A stretch of DNA of 64,000 nt, from positions 2,604,001 to 2,668,000 of the forward strand of contig OX359191.1 in NCBI GenBank assembly GCA_947172415.1. The letters run 5' to 3'. Each line of letters opens with the position of its first letter. The first letter of the stretch is position 1. Shown here in pieces: positions 16,401 through 29,921 of this stretch. The stretch comes from Chondrosia reniformis. Taxonomy: Eukaryota; Porifera; Demospongiae; Chondrillida; Chondrillidae. The notes beneath the pieces were generated by a model. It saw nothing but the letters and a program-made list of their open reading frames with translations, had not been told where the DNA came from and made no database searches. The translations under genes were made by a program, and so were the position numbers.

Positions 16401-17778
16401 GTACATACAACTAGGACTACAACTATTAAATATAACTGGTATATGCAACTAGTATATACAACTAGTAAATACAACTAATACATACAACGAGAACATAGAT
16501 CTAGTTTCTAGTGCATACAACTAGTACATACAACTGGTACATACAACTAGACTACATAGAGCTAGTACATACAAATAGGGCTCACAACTATAACATTAAA
16601 TTTTTACATTTAACTAGTGCATACACCTAGTACGTACAACTAGTACAGAGAATTTGTACATACAACTAGTAACTACAACTAGTAATAAAAACTAGTCCAT
16701 ACAACAACCACACAACTAGTACATACAACTAGTATATTAACTACATACAACTAGGATGTACAAATAGTCCATACAACTAGTACATACAACTAGCACATAT
16801 AACTAATACATACAACTAGTTAAAAGTACATACAACTACTTCATAAAACTAGTATATACAACAAGTACATTCAACTAGTACATGCAATTAGTACATATAA
16901 CTAGTACATAAAATTAATACATACAACTAGTATTACAACTAGTACATAAAACTAGTACATACAACGTGTACATATAACCAGTACATACACATATAACTAG
17001 TAAATATTTATAGGACACACAACTAGACTTCATAGAGCTAGTCCATACATCCAGTAACTAGTACATACAACTAGTGCTCACAACTAGTACATTAAATTTG
17101 TACATATAACTAGTACATACAACTAGTACATGCAACTAGTACATAGAACTTGTACATACAACTAGTAACTACAATGAGTAAATATAACTAGTACATACAA
17201 CAACTGCACACAATTAGTACATATAACGAGTACATATAACTCCATACAACTAGGACAAAAAGATAGTTACTAGGACATGCAACTAGTACTTACAACTAGA
17301 ATCTACAACTAGTTCATACAACTACAACACACAGCAACTACATATAACTACTTCATAAAGCCAGTACATACAATTAGTACATACAATTAGTATCTAGTAC
17401 ATACAACTAGTACAAACAACCACTACATACAACTAATATATACAACTACTTAATAAAACTAGTACATACAACTAGTACATACAACTAGTACATAATAATT
17501 ACATAGAATTTTTACATGCAACTAGTACATTCAATTAGTACATACAATTAGTAAATACAACTATTACATAAAACTAGTACATACAACATGTACCTCAATT
17601 AGTACATATAATCCAGTACATAAAACTTGTACATATAATCCAGTTCATACCCATATAACTAGTACATATTACTAGTACATACACATAGACTACATAAAGC
17701 TAGTACATACAACAAAAAACTGGTACATAAAACTAGTGAACACAACTAGTAAAAACAACGAGTACCTATAACTCTATA
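13456..17778 (+). repeat. 13-bp satellite, CTAGTACATACAA orientation
   Basis: Continuous degenerate 13-bp array. It includes an imperfect duplication with period about 517 bp: the text around gagaatttgtacatacaac occurs at 16,131 and 16,648, followed in both by ctagtatattaactacat and aactaggatgtacaaatag. No gene or other island seen. Confidence 0.9.
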
Positions 17779-18504
17779 GAGAATAATAAAAAATTTCTAC
17801 AAAAATAGTAGAAGATGTAGGGATGACACAAAAGGCATAGAAGAATTATTTATGCATGAATCCTACAACACCCTTGCTTGTAGGATTCGTGCATAAATAA
17901 TTCTTCACTGTGAAACATCCTTTCTTGTTTCTATGCTTTTTGTGCCATCCCTACATCTTCTACTATATTTGTAGAAACTTTTTATTATTCTCCAGTTTCT
18001 GTACTTTTTATGGAGCCTAAGCAAGGAAATATATAATAGACCATTTTGGTTTTGTAATCTTCGACTGAATATGACATCATAAAAATGGCGAATTTATTGA
18101 AGCCTTGACTCTTTGGCCACGAAAACGGTCATGCTCAATAATAACGTTATCGCTCTCGCTTCTATAAAAGAATACAGCGCGGAAAATTTGGAGTATTTTC
18201 GCTTCAGAAGTAGCCCGAAAACTTATTTCCTTGTTTAGTTACATCGGGCGAAGAAGATGAAGAAGAAGATAAAGAAGATGAAAAAAAAAACAAAAATGGG
18301 ATATTTCAAAGTTGGCCCATTTGCTAGCGAACACGGTCGCATGCCTTTAAGGCCAGTTTATAGCATGGCTGGTGTATTTTTAACTACACATAACTTTTTT
18401 TCAGCGATATTCAGCCTATTTCGGATTTTCTTACCAACGTATAGGGAAAACAAAACAACCCGTCCCATCCCTACATAGAGAGTACTACCGTTCTCTCTGA
18501 AAAA
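17779..18504 (+). mobile_element. Helitron-like non-autonomous element (HINE/DINE-like), copy 1
   Basis: The island interrupts satellite whose uninterrupted form (aactctataaaactaggacatac) occurs near 18,919. Structure in order: a large imperfect hairpin (arms 17,779-17,868 and 17,878-17,992), with subterminal GTAGGGATG at 17,818-17,826; a GAA-rich microsatellite at 18,249-18,293; the inverted subterminal CATCCCTAC at 18,467-18,474; and a terminal stem-loop at 18,477-18,498 (AGAGAG...CTCTCT). Subterminal inverted repeats, an internal microsatellite and a 3' hairpin are known features of non-autonomous Helentron/DINE-1-type elements. Copy 2 near 25.1 kb shares all of them. A 73-codon frame at 18,257-18,478 runs through the microsatellite and is probably not a gene. 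The class is inferred from structure alone; no Rep/helicase is present. Confidence 0.55.
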
Positions 18505-21500
18505 ATTAGGACATACAGATAGTTACTAGTACATAAAACTAGTACATACAACTAATACATACAACTAGTTCATACAACTACTATATACACCTAGTACTTA
18601 CAACTAGTACATACAATTAGTAAAAAACAGCTAGTACATACAACTAGTACTAAAATCAGTTCCTACAACTAGTACATACAACTAGTAAATACAACTAGTA
18701 AATATAACTAGTACATACAACAATTACACATAACTACTACATACAAGTAGTACTACAACTAGTACATATAACTAGTACATACAACTTGTACATATAAACC
18801 ATTGCATACACATATAAATAATATATATTACTAGTACATACACCTAGACAACATACAGCTAGTACATACAACAAGAAACTAGTACATACAACTAGTGAAT
18901 ACAACTATTATATACAACGAGTACATATAACTCTATAAAACTAGGATATACAGTCAGTTACTAGTACATACAACTAGTTCATACAACTAATACATCCAAC
19001 TAGTTCTTACAACCACTATATACACCTAGTACATGCAACTAATAACTAGTACATATAACTAGTACATGCAACGAGTACATACAACTAGTACATACAACTA
19101 GTACATAGAACTACTCCCTATACATACAACTAGTACATAGTACTACTACCTATACATACAACTAGTACATAGAACTACTACCTATACATACAACTAGTAC
19201 ATACAACTAGTACATAAAACAAATACATACAACTATAACCTACAACTAGTACACACAACTAGTACACACACCTAGTACATTAAATTAGTACATATAGTCA
19301 GTACATAAAACTAGAACATACAACTAGTACATAAAACAAATACATACAACTATTACCTATAACTAGTACATAACGAGTCAATAAAATTAGTACATACAAC
19401 TGGAACATACAACTAGCACATAACTAGTACATACAATTAATACACACAACTAGAACATGCAACTACTACTTACAATTGAGTACATACAACTAGAACCTCC
19501 AACTAGTTAATATAACTAGTCCTAGTACATACAACTAGAACATACAACTAGTAATGAGTACTTACAACTTGTACATACAGCTAGTGTACATACAACTACT
19601 ACATCCAAATTTTACACACAACTAGTACATATAACCAGTACATACTCATATAACATGAACATATAACTAGTACATACAATTAGTACATAGAACTAGTAAC
19701 TAGTTAATACAACTAGAGCATACAACAAGTACATACAACTACTACATATAATAATACATGCAACTACTTAATAAAACTAGTACTTACAACAAATACATAC
19801 ACTATTATCTAGTACATACAACCAGTATATATAATTATTAAAAGCACTAGTACCTACAACTAGTACATAACTATTTAATAGAATTAGTGCATACGACTAG
19901 TACACACAATTAGTACAAAACACTAGTACATAAAATTAGTACATACAATCAGTACAAAGAACTAGTACATATAACTACAACTAGTACATACACCTAGATC
20001 ATACAACTAGTAAATACACATTGTTACTGGTACATACAACTAGTACATACAACTGGTTCATACAACTAGTACATACAGCTGGTTCATATAACTAGTACAT
20101 ACAACTGGTACTACAACTAGTACGTAGAACTAGTACATAGTACGTTCAACTAGTACATAAAGCTAGTAACTACAACTACTAAATATAACTAGTACATACA
20201 ACAATTACACACAACTACTACATATAATGGGTACAAATCACTAGTGCATACAACTAGTACATATAACCAGTACCTTCACATATAACTAGGACATATAAAT
20301 AGTACATAAAACCAGAACACACTACCAGTACATACAACTAGTACATATAACAAATAAATAAACTTTATACATACAATTGGTATCTACAACTAGTATATAC
20401 AATTACTATATACAACTGGACCATATAACTAGCACATAACCTGTACATACAATTAGTAAATACAATTAGAACATAGAAATACTACTTACAATTGAGTACA
20501 TGCAATTGCAACCTCCAACTAGGAAATATAACTAGTCCAACTACATACAACTAGTACATACAACTAGTACATACAACTAGTACATACAACTAGTATATAC
20601 AACTAGTACTACAACTAGGAAATATAACTAGAACATACAACTAGTTCATATAACTAGTACATAACTAGTTAATACAATTAGTACATACAACTGGAACATG
20701 CAACTAGCACATAACTAGTACATACAATTAATACATACAATTAGAACATGCAACTACTACTTACAATTGAGTACATACAACTAGAACTTCCAACTAGTTA
20801 ATATATCTAGTCCAAGTACATACAACTAGAACATACAATTAGTAATGAGTACTTACAACTTGTACATAAAGCTAGTGTACATACAACTACTACATCCAAA
20901 TTTTACACACAACTAGTACATATTTGCAGTACATACTCATATACCTAGAACATATAACTAGTACTTACAATTAGTACATAGAACTAGTAACTAGTTAATA
21001 CAACTAAAACATACAACTAGTACATAAAACTACTACATACAACTACTACAAGCAACTACTACATAAAACTAGTACATACAACCAGTTCATACAACTAGTA
21101 TCTAGTACATACAACTAGAACATACAACTTCTAAATACAACTAATACATGCAACTACTTTATAAAACTAGTACATACAACAAGTACATACAACTAGTATC
21201 TATAACATACAACTAGTACATACAACTAGCACATACAACTAGTACATATAACCAGCACATACACATATAACTAGATAGAAATAGTACATAAAACTAGAAC
21301 ATATATACTACTTGTACATACAACTAGTACCACATATAACTAATACAGAAAAATATAACTAGTACGTATAAATAGTACACACAAGTAGTTCAATCAACTT
21401 CTAGTACATAGAACGTGTACAAAAAACTAGGACCTATAACTAGCACACCTACTACATATAATTAGTATATAAATATATAACTAGTACATATGAATAGTGC

Positions 21501-24500
21501 ATCCATATAGTATATATCACTAGCACATTTAACTAGTTCATACAACTGTTATATACAAACAACTATTTCATACAACTAGTAATTACAATTAGGTCGTACA
21601 ACTAGTTCACACAACTATTAACTAGTACATATAACTAGTACATTCAACTAGTACTTACAACTAGGACAAACAACTAGGATATATAACTAGTACATACACC
21701 AACTACATATAACTAATAAATACACATATACCTTGTAATTATAAATAGTACACACAACTTGTACATACAGCTAGTGCATACAACTACTATATATAACTAG
21801 TTCACAAATATAACTACTACATACATATAACTGGTACTTATAAATAGTACATACACATAGTACATACAAATAGTAGATACAAATAGTACATACATCTGCT
21901 ACATATAACTAGCACCTACAACTAGTAAATAAAAATAGAACTACTTCATAAACCTTGTGCATACAACTAGTACATGCAATTAGTACACACAACTAGTACA
22001 TCCTAACAGTACACACAAATAGTACATACAACTAGTACAATCACCTAGAACATACAACTAGTACAAACCAACTAGGACATATAACTAGTACATACACCTA
22101 CTACATACAACTAGTACATACACATATACCTAGTAATTATAAATAGTACATACAAAGAGAACATAGAACGGGTACATAAAACTAGTACACACAACTAGAA
22201 ACTAGTCCATACAACTAGTATATATATAACACTAGTACATTTTACTAGTACATAAAACTAGGATATACATACAAAGAGTACATACAACTAGTACATAAAA
22301 TTAGTAGGTACAACTAGTTCACACAACTAGTAACTAGTACATATAACTAGTACATACAACTAGTGTCTAGTATATACAACTAGTAACTCCCAAGTTCCTG
22401 GTATAATTAGGAATAGAACCTACAACTAGTATATACTATTAGTAAATACAACTGGTACATGCAACTAGTTCTTGCAACTAGTACATATAATTAGTACATA
22501 AATATAGTACATACAACTAGTACAGAAAACTAGTTCACACAAACACACAAGTAGTTCGTAGAACTAGTTCATTCCTAGTACCTAGTATAACTTGTATTAG
22601 AACCTAAAACTAGTTCAAACATCTTGTACATTCAACTAGTACATACAATTAGGCAATAGTACATACAACTAGTACATACAACTAGTACATCCTAACAGTA
22701 CATACAAATAGTACATACAACTAGTGCATACAACTTGGACATATAACTAGAACAAACACGTACTATATATTACTAATGCATAAAAATGTAACTAGTTCAG
22801 TAGTGCATCCACATAGTACATACAACTAGTACATGAAACTAGTAAATACAACTAGAAACTAGTACATACAACTAGTATATATATAAAATTAGTACATTTA
22901 ACTAGTACATACAACTCGTATATACATCCAACTAGTACATAAACTTAATAGGTACAACTAGTTCAAACAATAAGTAACTAGTCCATATAACCAGTACATG
23001 CGACTAGTATATACAACTAGTACATACAACTAGTACATACAACTAGTTCATAAAACTAGTATATAGTTGTACCAAGAACTAGTGCATACATCTTGTACAT
23101 TCAACTAGTACATACAAATAGTACATTCAACTAAACTTTACAACTATTGACTAGTACATACAACTGGTACATGCAACAAGTATCTAGTGCATACAAATTA
23201 AACCTACCTAGTACATACAACTGGTACATGCAACAAGTATCTAGTGCATACAAATTAAACCTACCTAGTACATATATAACTAGTACAAGAATCTACAACT
23301 GGTACATGCACATAGAACATACAACTAGTACTTACAACTAGTACCTATCACTAGAAACTAATAAATACTACTAGTTCATAGAACAAGTACATAATACTAT
23401 ATAGAACATACAACTTGAATATACATCTAGTAAATAGCTAATATTAACAACTAGTATATACGTACAACTATTACAACCAAATGGTGTATAACTAGTACAT
23501 ACAAATTGTACATACAACTAGTACATACGAAATAGTACACACACCTAACACATACAATTAGTACATACAACTAGTACATTCAACTAGTCCATACAACTAG
23601 GACAAACAACTAGGACATATAACTAGTACATACATCTACTACATATAACTAGTAAATACACATATACTTAGTATTTATGAATATTACATACAACTAGTAC
23701 ATACAGCTAGTGCATACAATTAGTACATACAACTAGTACATACAACTATAAACTAGAACATATAACTAGTTCATAGAACAAGTAAATAATACTAGAAAGT
23801 ACAACTTGTATATACAACTAGTGCATAGCTATTATTTATAACTGGTATATACTAACAACTAGTATATACAACTGGTACAAAACTAGTACATACAACTAGT
23901 ACACACAAATAGAACAAACAATTAGTACATACAACTAGTATATACAAAATAATACCCACAACTAGTACATACTATTTAGTACATACAACTAGTACATACA
24001 ACTAGTACTTGCAATTAGTACATATAACTAGTACACATATCTACCAGGTATAACTAAAACAGAAATATATAACTAGTACATAAACATAGTACATACAAGT
24101 AGTTCATGCAACTACTAGTACATAGAACGAGTACATAAAACTAGGACCTATAACTAGTAAACACCTACCACATATAATTAGTACATAAGTATATAACTAG
24201 AACATATGAATAGTGCATCCATATAGTACATATAACTAGTACATAAAACTAGTGAATTTAACTAGTTCATACAACTATTATATACAAACAACCAGCCAAA
24301 ATACAACTAGTATTTACAATTTGGTCGTACAACTACACACAACTATTAACTAGTACATATAACCAGTATATGCAACTAGTACATACGACTGGAACATACA
24401 ACTAGTTCATACAACTAGTAACAAGTACATATAACTAGGACAAACAACTAGGATATATAACTAGTACATCCACCAACTACATATAACTAGTAAATACACA

Positions 24501-25106
24501 TATACCTTGTAATTATAAATAGTACATACAACTAGTACATACAGCTAGACCATACAACTAGTCTATATAACTAATTCACAAACATATAACTACTACATAC
24601 ATATAACTGGTACTTATAAATAGTACATACACATAGTACATACAAATAGTACATACATCTGCTACATTTAACTAGTACCTACAACTAGTAAATAAAAATA
24701 GAACTACTTCATAAAACTAGTGCATACAACTAGTACATGCAATTAGTACATACAACTAGTACATCCTAACAGTACACACAAACAGAACATACAACTAGTA
24801 CATACAACTAGTACATTGAACTAGAACATACAACTAGTACAAACAACTAGGACATATAACTAATACATGCACCTACTACACACAACAAGTAAATACACAT
24901 ATACCTAGTTATTTTAAAAAGTACATCCAACAAGTACATAGAACGGGTACATAAAACTAGTACATACAACTAGAAACTAGTCCATACAAATAGTATATAT
25001 ATAACACTAGTACATTTAACTACTACATAAAACTAGGATATACATACAAAGAGTACATACAACTAGTACATAAAATTAGTAGGTACAACTAGTTCACACA
25101 ACTAGT
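18505..25106 (+). repeat. 13-bp satellite with about 2.7-kb segmental duplication
   Basis: Degenerate 13-bp array. From about 21.3 kb it changes character: blocks containing actaggacctataactag and gtgcatccatatagtat occur at 21.33-22.33 kb and again at 24.05-25.1 kb (offset about 2,714-2,775 bp). A 73-bp local duplication is at about 23,150-23,275 (aactggtacatgcaacaag repeated). The left breakpoint of the large palindrome, as far as I can align it, is near 24,255. No gene seen. Confidence 0.85.
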
Positions 25107-25940
25107 CTACAAGTAAATAAAAACATTTAAAAAATGAAATGAGAAGTAGGGATGGCAGTCCCTGCAACAGTATCTATCACATCTAGAAAAAATAACGAAA
25201 CAAGAAAGTGATCGTATGGTAAGGCTATCATTGCAGAAGTGGCATACTGAAACTTAACTATGCACATCACTTCTATGTTTGGGCGCATCATGGATATACT
25301 AGAAGTAGGGATCGATGCGCCCAAACATAGACTGCCATCCCTATTTCTCATTTCATTTTTTAAATGTTTTTATTTACTTGTATTCCTTCTTTTTTTGTAA
25401 TGTTATATAATTATTAAAATTAGTTTTGTCATTTTTTTGGTGAAAACTCGAAATATAACGTCGTAGTCGAAGGCAATCAGGAGATGACTAAGAACTCCTA
25501 ATTGGAAAATGGCGACAAAAGGTTCCAATTTCCTTACGCGACACAGAAAACCGTCTTTGCACAAATCGTTTGAAGACAGATAGGTAGCTATTCCCTAGTT
25601 TCTAAAACTTTCAGACGATATGCCCCTAAAATGTATTTATCTACAAGCGCATTTATGCACTAGCGTGAAATAAAAGGAAGAATAATAATAAGAAGAAGAA
25701 GAAGAAAATGAGGAAAACCGGAAGTAGGCCTGAACCCGATTTACAAACTTGGAGCCTTTATGCGCTCTTGAAAACAGCTTCCCTCAATTGAAATCGTACA
25801 ATAAAGACACATTATGAGTTTAAAAAGGGTAAAAACGCATTAGCTGCCTACTTATAAGGTGTTAACCCGCAATACATTGAATACGGCATCCATTTTTTTG
25901 GGCCATCCCTACTTAGAGAGTACTACCGTACTCTCTGATA
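25107..25940 (+). mobile_element. Helitron-like non-autonomous element (HINE/DINE-like), copy 2
   Basis: It starts with a 52-bp inverted repeat differing at one base (25,108-25,159 and 25,331-25,382). Nested inside is a second inverted pair built on CTATGTTTGGGCGCATC (around 25,273 and 25,314). Subterminal GTAGGGATGGC is at 25,146-25,156, a GAA microsatellite at about 25,678-25,712, and the inverted GCCATCCCTAC at 25,902-25,912. A perfect-stem terminal hairpin lies at 25,915-25,936 (AGAGAGTAC-tacc-GTACTCTCT). The design matches copy 1, although the interiors differ. The mirror copy at 47.45 kb lacks most of the right-hand part. No transposition protein is encoded; the 74-codon minus-strand frame here lies in the inverted-repeat region and is not credible. 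Confidence 0.58.
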
Positions 25941-27606
25941 GCTACTACAAAAAACTTGTGCCCATATCTTGTACATACAACTTGTTCATATCTAGTACAC
26001 ACAACTAGTACATACAACTAGTACATCCAACTAGTACATAAAATTAGTACATACAACTACCACAAACAACTTGTACATACAACTAGCACCTACAACTAGT
26101 GAATATAACTAGTATTAGTACATCCAACAAGTACATACAACTAGTCCATACAACTAGTACATACAATTAGTACATAAAACTAGTTCAAACAAACAACACA
26201 AGTAGTATAGAGAACGACTTCCTTCCTAGTTCCTAGTATAACTTGTACCAGAACCTACAACTAATTCAAAAAACTAGTACATACAACTAGTACATACAAC
26301 TAGTACAAAGCTAGTACCTACAACTAAAATAAACATACAACTAGTATAAACATGCCACTAGTACACAGAACGTGTACATATAATTTGCAGTTACAACTAG
26401 TACTTTCAACTAGTACATATAACAAGTACACACACCTACTACATATAACAAGTACACACACCTACTACATATAACAAGTACACACACCTACCACATATAA
26501 CTAATGCATAAACATATAACTAGTATATGTGAATAGTACATGAACATAATACATACAACTAGTATACATATAAAACTAGTAGATTTAACTAGTACATACA
26601 ACTGGTATATACATACAACTAGTACAGACAACTAGTACATACAAGTAGAACATAAAATTCTTAGTTAAAACTAGTTCATAGAATTAGTAACTAGTAAATA
26701 TAATTAGTACATGTGACTAGTACATACAACTAGTACATACAACTAGTGCATGCAACTAGTACAAGCAACAAGAACATATAACTAGTACACACAAGTATAC
26801 CTAGAAAATGTAAATAGTACATACAACTAGTACATACAGCTAGGGCTACAATTAGTACATATAACTAGTGCAAAGACATATAAATAGAACTTACAAATAG
26901 TGAATACAACTAGTAGATACAACTAGTACGTACAACTAGTAAATGCAACTAGTATATACATACAATTAGTACACAGAACCTGTACATACAATTACTACAT
27001 GCAACTACTCCATACAACTAATACCCCCAACTAGTACCTAAAACTAGTAAATATAGCTAGTTCTAGTACATACAACTAGAACGTACATACAACTAGTACG
27101 TATATACAACTAGTACTTTCAACTAGTACTTTCAACTAGTACATACAACTAGTACATACAACTAGTGCATGCAACTAGTACAAGCAACAAGAACATATAA
27201 CTAGTACACACAAGTATACCTAGAAAATGTAAATAGTACATACAACTAGTACATACAGCTAGGGCTACAATTAGTACATATAACTAGTGCAAAGACATAT
27301 AAATAGAACTTACAAATAGTGAATACAACTAGTAGATACAACTAGTACGTACAACTAGTAAATGCAACTAGTATATACATACAATTAGTACACAGAACCT
27401 GTACATACAATTACTACATGCAACTACTCCATACAACTAATACCCCCAACTAGTACCTAAAACTAGTAAATATAGCTAGTTCTAGTACATACAACTAGAA
27501 CGTACATACAACTAGTACGTATATACAACTAGTACTTTCAACTAGTACTTTCAACTAGTACATATAACTAGTACATGCACCTACTACATATAACTAATAT
27601 ATTAAA
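25941..27606 (+). repeat. 13-bp satellite with 419-bp tandem duplication
   Basis: Degenerate 13-bp array. From about 26,718 a 419-bp block occurs twice (about 26,718-27,136 and 27,137-27,555). The marker agtgcatgcaactagtac is at about 26,745 and 27,164, and the copies look nearly identical. The mirror region in the right arm (46.2-46.7 kb) holds one copy only, so this duplication is later than the palindrome. Confidence 0.85.
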
Positions 27607-29752
27607 CAAGTATTTCGAGTTTAAAAACTCGTGGAGCGCCAGGCGCCCCTAAATAAACTCAAACTAGTTGGCATGTTCCCATAGATAGCCGGTTAACTGA
27701 TTTCCAATCGACTCTTGTTGGTCGTCAATTTTTCAAGGCCATATCTCGTAGAAAACGTTTTTCGCAAGCTTCACTTTACAAAGTATTAGTAAGGGTGGTT
27801 TTTAAGTCCATTTCGTTCGTTCAATGTTCTACGCTAAGGAAGAGAAAGCTAATTTTAAGCTAGAAAACGGAAGCTAGCCGAACGTCCGCCATTTTTTGAC
27901 AGATATACATATATATATATATAATAAAACTTTGGTAATTGAAGCTCTGTCTTCTCTTCTTACGCTTTTTGTTCATATTTTTACTTGTCCATGTGTAGGA
28001 ATTAGGAGTGTTTGTTGCGATCATTATGAGAATAAAGCCTTGTTGAACTTCAGGAACACGAATTTACTAATTTACTACTTGATATTCCTTTTCCTGTATT
28101 ACTGATGAAGACTTCCGGGTTGAAACGTCCAGAACTAGTAAATTTATGTTACTGATGTTCAACAAGGCTTTATTCTTATCCATGTGTGTATGTTTTCCAT
28201 GTGTACAGTAGAATCTCATAAGAAAATTGCTCATAGTGAATGTCTTAAGTACAGTGAGGCTAATTACACTCAAGTACACTACGCAGTGAAAGTTACTGGC
28301 AATATTAAAATTACTATCAAATACTACACAGTACAAGTTACAAATTTAAGAGGGCCAAGTGACTATACAATATTAAAATTACAATCAAGTACTAGCTACA
28401 CATGCAGTGCAAGTTACAAATTTAAAGAGATCCAAGTGACCCCTAGGATAATCAGTATTTTAAACAGCACAAGACTTTAGTCACACTAGTACTGTTGCAG
28501 GTTTTGAAATCCTCAACTACTGCATAGAGAGTAGTAGTTGATACAGATCATCCAATTGCGAGGTAGAACACATGGCCTACCAATTACCTTTTCACACCTT
28601 AGTATAGACTGAAGATGATGCATCTGCATGCCATATATCAAAAAAGGCTCCAGTATTAAAGGGGTCTCAGGTAATAGCCACACAGATTTGATCTGCCTTG
28701 TGAGGGAGCTAAGAACACCGATGGTTGGTTGCATGCATTGGCATAATCAACAGGGTTAGAGACCATTTTGTAACTTGTACACAAGGGACATAAAAGGCCA
28801 AGGCCTTTATATACGTATATGATGTCCCTTGTGTACAAGTTACAAAATGGTATTGGTATGATATGGCTACATATGGACAAGTAAAAATATGAACAAAAAG
28901 CGTAAGAAGAGAAGACAGAGCTTCAATTACCAAAGTTTTATTAAGGTCGACTAAACCAATTTCTTTTGCATCAATATAGGGACAATTCTGCCTCAAACTT
29001 AACTGAAACGTACACAAATACGCTTTATCTAACCTTCGCTACAACTCGTTTATTCCGTAGCTCCTTCTCGTAGTAGAGCGTCGACTTGTCATAGCCGTTC
29101 TCGATAGGATGATCTTCTTTTGCAACGAGCCGTGACGTTTTCCCAACGTCACATGATAATCCATTAAATATGTACCGAGCAACATACGAGGTGTTGGTGA
29201 CGTACTAGGGAAACATCATAATACATCACCAGATTCCGCAATCGTAAACTTGCATTCTTCATTATATCTTGATTGTGTTGCAATTTTAATTAAGCAAAAC
29301 TTCGCCAGACGTTTGTCATACACATGTACCATGATATATATCGGTTTCACAGTGATCTGATCAATTGATAATTTTTATTAATATAACACTTGGTTTCAAT
29401 ATAAATTTCACATAGGTTTTTTTATAGTCCTATGGCATTTTATATACAGACTTTGTCCTCCGTTTTCTACCAAACCGAGACCTAAATAAAAAATCCTTTA
29501 ATTAAAAATGAGTTTTATACACTAAACTTTATGATACTATGCCCATTCTGTTGCTAGGTCCATTCCTGGAGTCATATGAATTATTTAGATTATATTATAT
29601 TATATTATATTATTTATTTATTTATATTAATTACCTTAGTATATTGAAACTTGTACTGCATATATATATATATGTGGGTATACTAGACTACGAACAGGAA
29701 ACCCTACGTTAACATAATTTCTTAAAATAATATAGGGAACCTGCGGCGCCCC
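27607..29752 (-). mobile_element. Composite element A, left-arm copy (Helitron-like MITE with nested insertion)
   Basis: The outer shell is a short element seen uninterrupted at 59,326-59,713. It has a terminal hairpin (cgagtttaaaaactcg, 27,616-27,631), then degenerate GGGGCGCC palindromes near each end (27,634-27,650 and 29,745-29,752). The shell parts are 27,607-27,921 and about 29,656-29,752. Between them, at a (TA)n tract, sits a nested 1.73-kb insertion. Subterminal inverted repeats plus a hairpin at one end resemble Helentron-type elements, but the class is uncertain. The right-arm copy at 44,053-46,190 is its inverted partner, with only a few percent difference by eye. Confidence 0.6.
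27922..29655 (-). mobile_element. Nested 1.73-kb fold-back insertion inside element A
   Basis: Interrupts the (TA)n tract of element A. It contains an outer inverted repeat of about 76 bp (27,924-28,000 and 28,866-28,942, starting aataaaactttggtaattg), a smaller fold-back at 28,031-28,178 ending in an inverted AATAAAGCCTTGTTGAAC, two diverged direct repeats of about 75 bp at 28,300-28,440, and a perfect 29-bp inverted repeat (28,763-28,791 and 28,822-28,850). The rest (28,943-29,655) is single-copy-like, with a TATAT/TATTA microsatellite near 29,590-29,630. Family unrecognised. The several 70-100 codon frames on both strands overlap each other and are not credible genes. Confidence 0.5.
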
Positions 29753-29921
29753 AAAAATGTAACTAGTTCAAACAAATCATGCATCCACATAGTCCACACA
29801 ACTAGTACAAAACACTAGTAAATACAACTAGAAACTAGTGCATACAATTGGTATATACATACAACTGGTATATACATTCAACTAGTACATAAAATTAATA
29901 GGTACAACTAGTTCATACAAC
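29753..29921 (+). repeat. 13-bp satellite, CTAGTACATACAA orientation
   Basis: Short stretch of forward satellite between element A and the strand switch at about 29,922 (actagatgtatatttaagttg). Confidence 0.85.

Noticed and set aside
18257..18478. 73-codon lysine-rich frame
   Set aside because: Begins in the GAA microsatellite of a non-autonomous element and has no recognisable domain.
23147..23341. 64-codon repetitive frame
   Set aside because: Covers a 73-bp local satellite duplication; no start context or domain.
27896..28105. Conserved host gene at the boundary of element A
   Set aside because: The frame crosses the (TA)n tract and the nested insertion junction, so it is a product of the insertion rather than a gene.
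28067..29017. Several overlapping 70-102 codon frames on both strands in element A
   Set aside because: They overlap one another and cross inverted repeats; the mirrored frames in A' are only a consequence of duplication.
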